Below, piece after piece: positions 29,463-40,198 of a stretch of 64,000 nucleotides of DNA. Below the pieces are notes generated by a model, which was not told the DNA's origin, searched no databases, and worked only from the letters and a program-made list of their open reading frames with translations. The position numbers and the translations under genes are program-made. The number at the start of each line of letters is the position of its first letter. Position 1 is the first letter of the stretch. The stretch is from Lobosporangium transversale (taxonomy: Eukaryota > Mortierellomycota > Mortierellomycetes > Mortierellales > Mortierellaceae), in assembly GCF_002105155.1 (NCBI RefSeq), contig NW_019028982.1, positions 828,501 through 892,500 of the forward strand, read 5' to 3'.

Positions 29463-30875
29463 ATGAAAGGCCCTCAAAACAGCAACGATACCATTCATGA
29501 TACTTCTGATATACCTGCTCCACAACCCCCTTCAATTCAATCCACAGCGCCATCTTCTGCACCACCCTCTACTTCGCTCTACTCACCCTTTACATTCACG
29601 GTTGACCAGACTTCTAGTGCAGCACTTTTATCGCCATTTTCTACAGTATCCACATCAGCAATAACTTCCTCATCATCTCCACCATCTTTAGCATTGTTAT
29701 CACCGACAGAAACAGCGCCCTATGATGATGCCCCACCTTCGTACGAAGCTACGATTGACAAAGACAACCTCCCACAAATCCATAATGACTATGACCATCT
29801 TTGTGGCCCACCTAGTCAGCGAGGCGTCGAGCTTAAAGGCAGGATCCCCATGGAATCATTGAATGCATCCCTGTATAATCAACAGTCTTCCACTGCAGAA
29901 TCCAGTGGTGCTGTTGGTACAAGTAGTGCTTCTTCTTCTTCAGGTCCTCGTATTTTCTCACCTGCACCTCCTCGTCCGAATGAATCCAACTATGTGCCCA
30001 TTCAACATTCCCCTACTACTGCCAATGCACCCGAGCTTGGCTTACGAGGCCAGATTTCTCTCGATGATGAGGAAGAAGGCGATTTTGCAAATGATATGGA
30101 TCGCTTATTAGGCACAAATCATGACAACGACCAAGACTACAGTCATAATGCTACTACTAATGGGGAAGCGGAAGAAGAGACAGGTTCATCCAGTTGGTCA
30201 ATTGCGGGTGATGGAAGAGCCTGGGCAGCATTGACCTATATGATCTTCATGATCTTACCATGGTCCGTTTTTTGTTTCACATGGACATTTATTTGGGCGT
30301 TGATGGCGTTCTGTTTAATGATCATTCCGCCTCTAGGCTATCCATTTGTTATCTTCTCAGCTACATCTTGGCGTGCATTGGCTCGTGTGGACTTGGCTCT
30401 TTCAGCAGCGCTGGTCTCGAACAAGGTTCGACAAAAATATCCCAATGTGCCTGCACGGATTTTTATTGCATCAGAACCTGATCCCAGACCTCCTTCATGG
30501 AAACCTCCAAGTCTGTTTGGGATTCAAATTCCATTGCCTCAATTTATCCTTCAACGATTGGAAAGGAGACATACTTCGAGACACTGGGGCTCGCTTCGTC
30601 GACAACGATATAAGAATATGTGGGATAGAGGGGCGAAGCATTTGAAAGCAACCATGGATCGACATACATACAGGTCTATGGTTTATTTCATGTTCTGGAA
30701 GTTGATGCTGGCATCGATGTTGACCTGTTTCATCTGGCTCTTGTTTCTAATGACGCTCCCAATGTTGATGTGCCTGATGCCAACGTTATTGGTGGTTTCG
30801 AGGAAATTTGCAAACTGGCAGTATCGATGGGCTGTCTATTGGCTTAGTGAAAAACCTGCACCTATTGTTGTATGA
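29463..30875 (+). CDS. Membrane protein with disordered N-terminal tail and PPxY motif
   Basis: A single exon of 470 codons; the ATG lies in the context CCACCATGA after a CT-rich leader. Residues 1-250 are Ser/Pro/Thr-rich and probably disordered, with YDDAPPSYEATI near residue 87 (a PPxY motif of the kind bound by WW domains of NEDD4/Rsp5 ligases). Two hydrophobic blocks follow. Residues about 256-302 (TYMIFMILPWSVFCFTWTF onward) could hold two transmembrane helices, and about 406-447 (YFMFWKLMLASMLTCFIWLL onward) two more. Between them lies a basic cytosolic loop (RHTSRHWGSLRRQRYKNMW). The hydrophobic pattern recalls the PF13796 sensor-type membrane domain, but this is only a resemblance. 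The function is unknown; regulation by ubiquitination is an inference from the motif. Confidence 0.7.
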   Translation: MKGPQNSNDTIHDTSDIPAPQPPSIQSTAPSSAPPSTSLYSPFTFTVDQTSSAALLSPFSTVSTSAITSSSSPPSLALLSPTETAPYDDAPPSYEATIDKDNLPQIHNDYDHLCGPPSQRGVELKGRIPMESLNASLYNQQSSTAESSGAVGTSSASSSSGPRIFSPAPPRPNESNYVPIQHSPTTANAPELGLRGQISLDDEEEGDFANDMDRLLGTNHDNDQDYSHNATTNGEAEEETGSSSWSIAGDGRAWAALTYMIFMILPWSVFCFTWTFIWALMAFCLMIIPPLGYPFVIFSATSWRALARVDLALSAALVSNKVRQKYPNVPARIFIASEPDPRPPSWKPPSLFGIQIPLPQFILQRLERRHTSRHWGSLRRQRYKNMWDRGAKHLKATMDRHTYRSMVYFMFWKLMLASMLTCFIWLLFLMTLPMLMCLMPTLLVVSRKFANWQYRWAVYWLSEKPAPIVV

Positions 30876-31065
30876 TGGAATCATATTCATAATGACAACG
30901 ATCCCGTTTTCATGCTCGCTTATAAACCCTTATTAAAAAAAATTTGCTCTTTGCCTGGGAAATTATTGCACAGTTCGTTTTTTTTTAGGGTAAAAATGTT
31001 TTATTGCAATTAGTGAATCTAAAATATCTTGCGAAAAAGGAAAAAATGTAATTTTGGTTTGTTTT

Positions 31066-33125
31066 TTAAATGTCCTCTACAATCCTAATGGGAGGCAAGT
31101 TCTCATAACAGATCCTGTAGATTGTGGTCATAAGAGGGAATTCATGGCATAGATTATTCTTTGACAAGATGTTGTACATGTCCTTGGCGGTTGAAGTTCC
31201 CTGGAGCTTTTGACCGTTCAACATCTCTTGTTCCAACTGATCAAATGACTTGCCAGTCACGACATGAGCCTCAGCAACTTTACGGTTACGGCCTCCTGCA
31301 CAGGTAGTGATCAAGTCTGCAACACCGCAGGATTCAAAGAAGGTCTCGTCCCTAACATCCTTGTAAAACATTTGCGAGAACTTGCGCATTTCATACAGGC
31401 CGATACGGATAATCGCAGCCTTGGTGTTATCACCAAGCCTAAAAGGATTAGAAAGGAGAGTAAGGTGTGATGTGTGTGTGAGTATGAATGTGATATCAGA
31501 TAAAATGGTTCTGAAAAAAGACAGGTCATTGGTTATAAAGACTTACTTCAGGCCATCGACCAATCCTCCACCGATTGCAACGATGTTCTTGAGAGCACCA
31601 CACAATTCAACACCGACAACATCTTCAACAATGTTGACACGGAAGGAAGGGGTATGGAAAATCTCCTTGAACAATTCACCGTCGGACCTGTTTCTGTATC
31701 CGATTGTAGTCTCACAGAAGCGCTCCTCTGCAACTTCGCTTGCAATGTTAGCTCCGCTGAGGATGCAGGAACGAATGTTCAATGACTCCTGAATCATGTC
31801 TGTGATCAATCGGAATCCATGTTCGTTGACATCAATACCCTTGATTAATGAGATGGCTTTGCAGTTTGGTTGAATCTTGCCTTTAAGCTGCTTGCAAATG
31901 CTGGCAACGAACTAACGTCAAGAAAAAGAAAAAAAGGAAAAAAAAGAAAAAAAAGGTTAAAAGATGTCAATTGAAAAAAAAAAAAAAAAAAAAAATGGTT
32001 GAGAGGAAATAGAATAGTTCCTCCTGTAAACACGTGCTTTGGTGCCTTGCATCCAATCTGCATTCCTGCTGTGTAAAAAAAAAAAAAAAAGTCTATTTTC
32101 AAGGACAAACGTCCCTTGAGTGCTCATTATACTCTCTCTATTTCCAACAATTGCTCTCTCATTTTCAAACTCCATTATTTTATCAGCGCACCCACCACAC
32201 ACACTCTATTTTGGCTCCTGTAAATATAGGCAACCAAGCCTAATCATGCCATAATATGAAACATTGACATGATTGCAGCATCCCAACATGTGAAAAATAA
32301 AAAAATAAAAAAAATATCATAAAACAAAACGGCGATAATAACAGTAATAGCCGTCGGCTTGATCACATATTGAAATGATACCATCTTACACTGGGATAGA
32401 AAAAGAATAATTAAAGGAACAAACACCGCCTATCAATGACCACCTATCACCAACAACCAACTTTAAAAAAATGAAAAGAGTATGCTAATAATAAAAGGGG
32501 CAGAGTGGATTTACGCACCTGATGAGGAACAACGAAAACAAGCATTGAAGCATCGCGGCAAGTCTCGACCAAATCAGGGCAAGCGACAATATTTTCCGGC
32601 AATTGAATTCCAGGGAGATATCTATTTGAGGAATTAGAGAGAGAGAGATCGAAGGATTAGAAAGGGTATACCAAGTATTTAAACTATATTGTGTGCAAAG
32701 TGATAAGACGAAAACGCTGCAGTGATCCTTTATGTATTTCAACTCCAAATCAATTCCGCCTTTTATCTTTTTTCTTCTTTTTGTTTTTTTTTTGTCATTT
32801 TGTTCATGTGTTGGATGCAATGATCCTCAAGTTGCTGATGTGAACGATGGTGATTGATTGATCTTTGACGGTCAAAGCTCCTTGAACTCCACTCTTGCCT
32901 TCTTCATCGTCTGTGTGATATCAAGGAGCAAATTATTTTTTTTTCCCTTTTTGCCTCTTCCTCTGTTTGTCTGCTTGTTTGCTTAAGACGTCCTTGTTCT
33001 TTTCACAATTATGACGCATGAGGACTGAACATTGATCCGGATCGGTACACGTTGGCGAGCAAATAGAGAAAATAAAAAAGATAAAAATAAAAATAAAAAG
33101 TGTGGGGTAGATAGACCACCACCAC

Positions 33126-33157
<32 letters not shown>

Positions 33158-33467
33158 ATACTTGACGTTCTCATGCTTGGTGTTGATGATTTCAGTGAGG
33201 TTCTGGCCATTGACTTTTTCTTCAAAGACCCACATTTTGACCTGATTGTCAAAGTGATCAAATCGCACAACATTACGACCAATGATTTTGGCGACAGCAG
33301 AGCCCCTTGTGGATAAAAAAAAAAAAAATGAACACATCAGAACATAAGTAAGGTGGACGAGCTTCGAGCAAATAGCTGTATGAATGCATCTCTGCTGCAT
33401 ATAGTTTCATTGTTTTATTGTTTTGTTACCAGTTGCCAGATCCGATGAGTGCTACTTTCTCAGTCAT
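31066..33467 (-). CDS. GPD1: Glycerol-3-phosphate dehydrogenase (NAD+), five exons
   Basis: Exons on the minus strand are 33467-33430, 33305-33162, 32621-32519, 31911-31547 and 31438-31066, giving 340 residues. All junctions are GT-AG and keep the frame. The protein starts [19 protein letters not shown], the dinucleotide-binding loop of the family, and continues [72 protein letters not shown] (with the catalytic lysine), [17 protein letters not shown] and [15 protein letters not shown]. It reduces dihydroxyacetone phosphate to glycerol-3-phosphate in the cytosol, feeding lipid synthesis, redox balance and osmotic response. Introns carry long A runs (for example at 33127-33156 and 31975-31995). 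It converges with the membrane-protein gene on its left. Confidence 0.93.
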
Positions 33468-34696
33468 AGTGTATATATTTTTATGTGTATATGTGATGAT
33501 GTTGGAGGCAATCGATTCCGGAGAAGAACAGGACAAGACTGAAGGTGAGAGTGAGAGCGAGAGTGAGGACGAGTGAATGAGTGTTAATGAAAGATGAAGT
33601 GTGTTTGAATTGAATGGTGAGAGGTAATGAGTTCCTTTTTATACGTCTGATCAGATCTCTTTTTCCGTCTCAGCTTTAAAAAAAGCACGAGATAATGAAA
33701 TTAAATGCACACTCCTGCACAAACGATATCGATATTAATATCTTATATGAAAGCAACACCGACAATTCATTCCCGCATGTTTATTCATCCGTCCTTTGTT
33801 CTCTCCGAACGAAAAAGAAATTTTTTTTGCACATGTGTTTCTAACTCTTATGAAAGACCTTAAAAAAAAAAAAGCGCATGCTCATGATATTCAACATCCG
33901 TGCCAAGGCAAGCCCGATAGGACATCCAATATGGTTCCCATGTGGAATGTTTAATATGGAAAATGTTTAATACGTCTATGCTCTATCTTCATTATCTCAA
34001 AACAATCGAAAGAGCAAAAAAAAACAAAGCGTCAAAGTCCGCGAACATTATCACTATCTCAAATTTGAATTCATAATTTGTATCATCTGTTAACGGAATG
34101 TCTGAATGTCTGATGCTGACTGATGGTGCTACTTTTCTCTTTTAAAAAGATTTTATCAGTCAGCATTAAATTCCTTTGTGTCCCCCTTGTGTAATCTTTT
34201 TCGGTTCACAAATTCATCCGACTTGACATCTTTCATGTACATTCCAGTCCATTACATATGGTTGCTCCAATTGCGACTCGAATGACTTGCTCGGATAGTC
34301 TCAAACTATCTGTCCCTTTATCCTTACTTCTTTCTTTATAGTAATGCTAACCCGGTGTAGGTGCCAATCCTTCTTCTCGTCGAAAAAAGTTGCAGTTGAA
34401 GAAAGAACCTTGAATGGCATGCGCTTATTATTATTATTTTATCTGAGAATGGATTAGTGAATGCAGTGTAGAACGCTATGACCAACAAACACAAGTAAGT
34501 GTCCATAAAACATCCTTTTCGGCATTAAAGTTGCCGTTAGAAAAAAGAGAAGTCCCACGCTTTTTTTTTTTTTTTTTTTTGCAATTGTGTCATGTTCCTG
34601 TTTTCTTCTTTTGGTATCCCCCACTCACTTACTATTCCTCCCGTCTTGATTGTCTCTTTTCTTGCCGCTATCCGATCCGAAACCAGATCAGTAACC
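33468..34696. other. Divergent promoter region
   Basis: It lies between GPD1 (minus) and the MMACHC-like gene (plus). No gene was seen. T and A runs are present, including one at about 34561-34580 shortly before the MMACHC-like start. Confidence 0.5.
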
Positions 34697-35760
34697 ATGG
34701 CTGCTACTCCTGAACAAAAACGAATCTTTTTGACAGCGCTCCGTCATTCATTCCAAAAAATGGGTTTGGACATTGTTCATCCTTTTGCCGCACAGAGGTA
34801 CCTTTTTTTTTTCTTCATTCATTCACTCATTCCTTTTTTTTTTTTTTTTTTTTTTTTTTTGTGCATACATTACTCACTTAAAGATAAACAATCAACTCTA
34901 GCTACAATGCTACAGCCCTGGGCCAGAAGAACCCAATGCATACTTTCAACCAGGCCTCAACTCTATCACTTATTATCGGTAGCAATAAAACTTTTTGGCA
35001 TACCTTTTTGGCACAGCATGACCCTTCCAAACTCAAGACCGCTGAAGAACGAAAGGATCCCATGGATCATTACTGTGAACGACTAATTCCTCAAATTACC
35101 TTGGAGGCCCTCAAGGAAGCCAAGTTGTATTCGGATCAAGAGGGCAATGAGTTCACAACTGCATTTTCAGTAGCCTTCTCTCATTGGCGGATCACCATGC
35201 CTCCTGCAGGAACCCCTCCTCCAGGATCAAAGCCTACAGGATTTGTGGCCCCGCCTGTCAACACTCTCCCGATCCAACATGTAGCACATGCAGCTGGCTT
35301 TGCATACTTTAACCCTGTAGCCTTCTTGAATGTCCATCCTGTCTATGGTCCATGGTTCGGAATGCGATCAATTGTGATGGTGGATTTGCCATACGATATC
35401 TCTGACAATGAGACATTATTGATTACAGATGAAAACGCCACAGGGACATACTCAAAAGACTCTCAACCGATTGATTTCAACCCTGCATTCCGAGACTTAT
35501 CTCCTGTGCAGATGGAGCTACAGACAGCAGCGCTAGAGAAGACCAAAACTGCATTATTAACAAAAGGATGGGATCCTGCAGATTGGGAGGAATGGGTGGC
35601 GTTTCGACAGAGTTTGGCCCGCGATCGGCTGGATTGGCTTGCATGGCGATATTCAGACGATCAGATGCGGTATCATTATATGAAACAGCCAGAGTTTTTG
35701 GATGAATGCGCCCGCAAGTATCGCCAAGAAAGACAACTCCATCAACAAGGAGTACATTAG
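34697..35760 (+). CDS. MMACHC: MMACHC-like (CblC) cobalamin processing protein, two exons
   Basis: Exon 1 is 34697-34797 and exon 2 is 34902-35760. The intron is donor AG|GTACC to acceptor CTCTAG, with a long T run. Together they give 319 residues (human MMACHC is about 282). The start MAATPEQKRIFLTALRHSF leads to HPFAAQSYNATALG, the counterpart of HPFKVGWYN. The best match is at about residues 195-235: HVAHAAGFAYF and VHPVYGPWFGMRSIVMVDLP correspond to the human HVAGAAYYY and IHPRFGGWFAIRGVVLLPG. The family binds cobalamins and removes the upper ligand so the cofactor can serve methionine synthase and methylmalonyl-CoA mutase. The C-terminal third (DWLAWRYSDDQMRYHYM) corresponds to the family's terminal part. 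The gene implies use of vitamin B12. Confidence 0.8.
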
Positions 35761-36504
35761 TATGAGATCTCTATTTAGAAATTTGTAATATATACCGAGC
35801 TTATTTAATAAGCGGATCGCGGCGCGGTGTTTAATGGACACTTAATAGAATAAACGTCAATGGCTCAAACAAGAGTAGAAACTTAGTGGCACATAAGAAA
35901 TCTCTATTATCTTATTCAAATGTATATAACAAGAATAAAGTTCCTTGCCTTATGTACTCTCTAAGGTAACCATCCAAACTGTTGACCATTCTATACGTTG
36001 GTGGGGTGAGAGGGATCTGTAAGGAAAAATAAGACATATGGGCTCCTTAGAGGCTGTGGGTATAATTACGCCAGTAATCAATAATACATGTCTTCTCCAG
36101 TCGTTCTTGGTCCTAAAGATGCAAAGAGTCGTCATTGATGATTAAACAAGGATGTCCTTATTGATATGTGGCGTAAGTAATAGCGATACAGAATCAATAA
36201 ACACAGCATAAGAGCATAGGTGTTTATTGGTACGTGTGCATTTGACATTGACCATGATAGGACAGATAAAGAAGAACAAAGTAATGACAATAAAGGAGCT
36301 TTCAATATGGGTTGGACATACTTGGTCATAGCATCATCGGTTGCATTAGTAGCAGCAGCAGTAGTGTTGGCAGTAGCGACGGTAGTTGTAGTGATGGTAG
36401 TCAGTGACTTCAGGAAGTCTTACGACCATTATCTGCACCGGCCCATCCTGTATTTAATTATGTTTGAGTTACAGAACAACTAGTATACTTTTTTAACTTA
36501 GATG
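35761..36504. other. Intergenic stretch, no gene recognised
   Basis: The 3' flank of the MMACHC-like gene (AATAAAG at about 35933), then sequence with a GTAGCAGCAGCAGTAG-type low-complexity patch near 36345-36400. That patch gives a hydrophobic open frame on the plus strand and a Thr/Ala-rich one on the minus strand. Neither looks like a known protein. Confidence 0.4.
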
Positions 36505-37925
36505 TTGATCTCGAACTTCCGGAACAATTTCAGCGCTAACAATATCAGTAATGCTTACACTGCTTCTAACGTCCTTACGGACGGCAACCTCGGTCCATCA
36601 ACCTTGGAGGACAACCCCACTCCACCACCTACCCCGTCCAGCAACCCTTTCTCCCCTGAAATCCAACAAATGCTCTCTCCTGAAATCCTTCAAGCTATCA
36701 GCACTCTTACTCAGTTCTGCCAAAATAGAGGTGCGGTCCTCCAGTTAGGTCTGTCATCTCAAGACCCACACATATTCACGACGGATTCACTCTATTGCAT
36801 GAGGTCCTATGAGGAATTTTATGCCTTCCATCAAGAATAGAAAGAAGTTTCATACAGCTAAACTCTCTGACGAAGAGCAGCGTTATTACGACATTAGCCG
36901 ATTTCCAAAGCTTGACGGTATGGAATACACACCCCCAGCTGCTCCCAAAGAGTGGTTAATCACTGATAGCCTCAAGGACACTGATCAAAAGTTGGTCAAA
37001 CTGGCAACAAGAGCTGCACACATTACGAGACCAATTGATGCAGCAGCTCATGCCATCATCCCTCAAAATAACACAAATGACCCTCAAGTACATCATACCT
37101 TTGTGCCCTGGATACAGCTCGAATTCAAATCTCCACTGTATGTGAACAGATCAATAAAATCCATATCAAATCATTTTACAAGGAAAAGAAGTTTATTAAC
37201 TTTCCAGACACATCGACTTACTTGAACATGCTAAACCTTCGCAGAACAACAAGGAGTACAGCAATCCTAACCGGGATAGGGATAATCGAAGCAGGCAAGC
37301 TCGTTTCGGGAGCCTCAACCACACTTCATTTGCTCAACCACAGCAATATCAGCAAGTGGGGCTCTCAAAACCAAAACCACAATAGAATAATAATCACGGC
37401 TTGGGCAGCCAGTTTTTTCGGAACCCCCCTTCTGCACGGGGAAGGGGCCAAGGCGGAGGGCGCCAGTAGGGAGTCGACTACACCTCTGCCAAGCAGTATG
37501 GAACTTATGGACGACTAACGGGTCCACAGAGTTATTCAGGATAGATACGAAGTCCCATTCGATTCACCAGCAACACAGCCACACATAACAGCGCTCCAAG
37601 GAAGAAATGAAGACGATAGAGCAAGAGATCGTGGAGTTATTAGCCAAGGAAGCGATATAAAAAGCTCTTGCCTTGAGTAAATATGGATCTCGGGATGGCA
37701 GGCCTGGAGGACCGCTGATAGCCTGGAGGATTTCAGGAGAGAGCATTTGTTGGATTTCAGGGGAGAAAGGGTTGCTGGACGGGGTAGGTGGTGGAGTGGG
37801 GTTGTCCTCCAAGGTTGATGGACCGAGGTTGCCGTCCGTAAGGACGTTAGAAGCAGTGTAAGCATTACTGATATTATCGCTGAAATTCATTTTTCTATGG
37901 AGATGGATGTGTTCTGGAAGTTCGA
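36505..37925. mobile_element. Rearranged DIRS-type relic: gag plus RT start, with an inverted gag copy
   Basis: On the plus strand a gag-like frame starts near 36523 (NISNAYTASNVLTDGNLGPS), shifts frame near 36830 and continues as DEEQRYYDISRFPKLDGMEY and KLVKLATRAAHITRPIDAAA, like the gag core of the element at 10060. A Gln/Arg/Gly-rich end follows (SARGRGQGGGRQ near 37435-37470). At 37522-37655 the start of an RT appears: RVIQDRYEVPFDSPA, then in another frame TIEQEIVELLAKEAI, matching IDQEVIALLAKRAIE of the intact RT. From about 37660 to 37895 the same gag start appears on the minus strand (NISNAYTASNVLTDG again), with a 35-bp deletion. The catalytic RT and the recombinase are missing. The outer flanks (36505-36525 and about 37895-37925) also match in inverted orientation. 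Confidence 0.7.
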
Positions 37926-38122
37926 GAGAAAGGATTTATTTTATTAACGACCCATCCCTGTGTTTAACAATGCTCAGACTACAGAATGACTGGACTATGA
38001 AGGATAATTAATTTAAAGCCATGGCCGTCTATTTACAATCACAAGAATTGCAGAGCCTGTGCCAGGATTTGCGGTTAGAGATAATGTCAAGACCGTGTGC
38101 TTGGGAAGATAGCAGGTTGATA

Positions 38123-40123
38123 TTACGTCTCTTCCTCTTTATCCGACTCATCCTGAGCAGCAGCTAGCTCCTGAAGTAATGATGACTTTCTTGTCCGAGG
38201 TTTAGTAGGTGAGTGAAAGACCACTCTTTCCCACTCCAACACCATCATTGGAGATTTCAGATCAACACCGACAGCTATGTCCTCTACCATGACACGATTG
38301 TTATATTCATATAGCCGCTTCGCAGCGTATGCCTTCTGTGCGTACGCATGGTACTCGTCCAGAAGGTTGAACAGAACAAAAACACCATGCTGCAGGAAAA
38401 ACTGGATGTCCTCGCTGGCTACTGGCAATACAAGAGGTGAACATGCCTTCCCAACCACCCAAATATCTTCGTATTTGATAATCTTGATCACCGTCGCAGT
38501 TGTCCCTTGTATATTCAATAGTGGAGGGCATCCAATACCGTGCTTTTCCAGCTCCAGCAAAATGCTCTTATTTATCTTTGCATTTTTGCGAAGCTGAACT
38601 GCCACGTCAATCGGGCCGCAGCTTCCACGCTTTGCCTCAAAGTTCCCAACCTCCATGCCATCCACAGTCAGGAGACAATCACACTTCCGTGTGTTACAGC
38701 CTGTGTTGAAGGCCTCCGCAAGCATAGACTTGGACAACGTTGTCGCAGCACAGCCTTGCTCGCCCAAATGAAGACATAATTGGGTATCCAAAGGCAAGCC
38801 ATCCTTGAAAATACATCCCCAAAGCAACATGACATCTCCTTCCGAAGGCTTCTTGTTTCCGGTCAGAGGCCTGATTGCATGAGAGAAAAGATGTTGGAGT
38901 ACGTTGATCCTCCGCCTCTGTTCCGGATATTCACATTGCAAGGCATATGTGTAATTTAGAAGATCCTGCACTGAGGATCCTTCCTCAACTTTGCCCAAGA
39001 GCCTCTGGACAATCTCATCAATACCTTGTGTCCTCTCCTCCAAACCTGGTAACAAACAGAGACCTTGAGCTGCTTTCAGTTTCTCGGAACCGAATGAGTT
39101 GTTTGCATCTGTTGAATATAAGTTCCATATTCCAGATAATGCCACAAAAGCATCCTTGTAAGGAAGACAGTGATTTTTGTCAAGGGACTTGAGCTTGTGC
39201 AGAAGTTGCGCCTGATGAAGGTTCCTCAATCCAATGCGATACAAGATTTCTTTGTTCTTGCTGCCAATTTCATCCAAAACTGATTGGTCGAGGTCAATTG
39301 AGGGTAATTCCACGTCCCAGTCTGTGTACATAAGAATCGCTAAATCAACTAAACTGTGCCAGGGCTCTCTAAGCTTTAGTTTAGGTGTGGCTGGTTCAGA
39401 ACTTGTGGTGGAGACAGATTGGCGTCGCTTCTTCATAGAGATTGGAAACGATTTTGACTTTTTTGGACTTGGTGGGGGACCTGTTCGAGAACACGCAGGC
39501 CAATTTTCTGCTAAATCATGGTCCTGGAAACCTTCGAAATCCTTAGAAGGCAGTATGTACTCCGTTTGTTGATCATCGAGTTGGTTATCTAAGACTGGGG
39601 GGGCACTAGTTAATGATGATTTACCTTTTGCTAGTAATGATTTCGCTGTCCATGATGATGATGATGCCTCCATAGAAACGCTGCTTTCTCTCTCCACAAT
39701 AGATTCCGAATCTAGACAAATGTCCAGACGCTTCTTTTTATGGCTCACGCTGGATAGCTCTACGATCTTCTCAGCATCACTTGCTCCGCTTTTCACTACT
39801 TTTAAAATTGTCGAAGATATTTTGCGTTTGGCGTCTGATGCATTTTTTTTATTTATATATTCCTCGAAGGCTTGCGTGAAGGGGTCTTTTGAGGCCTTTT
39901 GTAGAACATTATCGGCACGACTTCTCAGGCTTTCAGACACATTATTGGCATTACTGATTGTCGTGAGGCCCTTAGTGTAAGTTGTAAAGTGCTGTTCTGA
40001 CGGCTTGGAGAGATCACAATACTTGAAGAATGCATGGGTATTATGCCAATAGCGGGCTTTGACGCTCTTGAAGAATGGATGCACCTTCAGTGCACTAGGA
40101 GCGGTATGGTCGAGGTCTTGCAT
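38123..40123 (-). CDS. Hypothetical protein with possible PD-(D/E)XK nuclease-like core
   Basis: A single exon of 666 codons from the ATG at 40121-40123. Residues 1-250 are Ser/Lys-rich and poorly conserved in appearance, with a basic patch (SFPISMKKRRQS) that may be a nuclear localisation signal. The second half looks globular. Around residues 478-500 it reads KCDCLLTVDGMEVGNFEAKR: an Asp, then Glu-x-Lys after about 15 residues and a hydrophobic strand. This spacing is that of the PD-(D/E)XK fold. Further on come VAVQLRKNAKINKSI and a long helical region, then an acidic C-terminus. I know similar proteins as uncharacterised families in Mucoromycota. The nuclease assignment is inference from a short motif. 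The gene sits between a transposon relic and a tandem repeat, which suggests an accessory or element-linked origin. Confidence 0.5.
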   Translation of the reverse strand: MQDLDHTAPSALKVHPFFKSVKARYWHNTHAFFKYCDLSKPSEQHFTTYTKGLTTISNANNVSESLRSRADNVLQKASKDPFTQAFEEYINKKNASDAKRKISSTILKVVKSGASDAEKIVELSSVSHKKKRLDICLDSESIVERESSVSMEASSSSWTAKSLLAKGKSSLTSAPPVLDNQLDDQQTEYILPSKDFEGFQDHDLAENWPACSRTGPPPSPKKSKSFPISMKKRRQSVSTTSSEPATPKLKLREPWHSLVDLAILMYTDWDVELPSIDLDQSVLDEIGSKNKEILYRIGLRNLHQAQLLHKLKSLDKNHCLPYKDAFVALSGIWNLYSTDANNSFGSEKLKAAQGLCLLPGLEERTQGIDEIVQRLLGKVEEGSSVQDLLNYTYALQCEYPEQRRRINVLQHLFSHAIRPLTGNKKPSEGDVMLLWGCIFKDGLPLDTQLCLHLGEQGCAATTLSKSMLAEAFNTGCNTRKCDCLLTVDGMEVGNFEAKRGSCGPIDVAVQLRKNAKINKSILLELEKHGIGCPPLLNIQGTTATVIKIIKYEDIWVVGKACSPLVLPVASEDIQFFLQHGVFVLFNLLDEYHAYAQKAYAAKRLYEYNNRVMVEDIAVGVDLKSPMMVLEWERVVFHSPTKPRTRKSSLLQELAAAQDESDKEEET

Positions 40124-40198
40124 CGTTATATATTTAGTTCATGAAAATAGTAACTTCATAAAAAAATATGTTAGTGATGTGAAAGCTATTTTACTTGC

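Noticed and set aside
36132-36483. Overlapping frames encoding a hydrophobic Ala/Val protein (plus) and a Thr/Ala-rich one (minus)
   Set aside because: Both arise from one GTAGCAGCAG-type low-complexity patch. No start context, domain or homology was seen.
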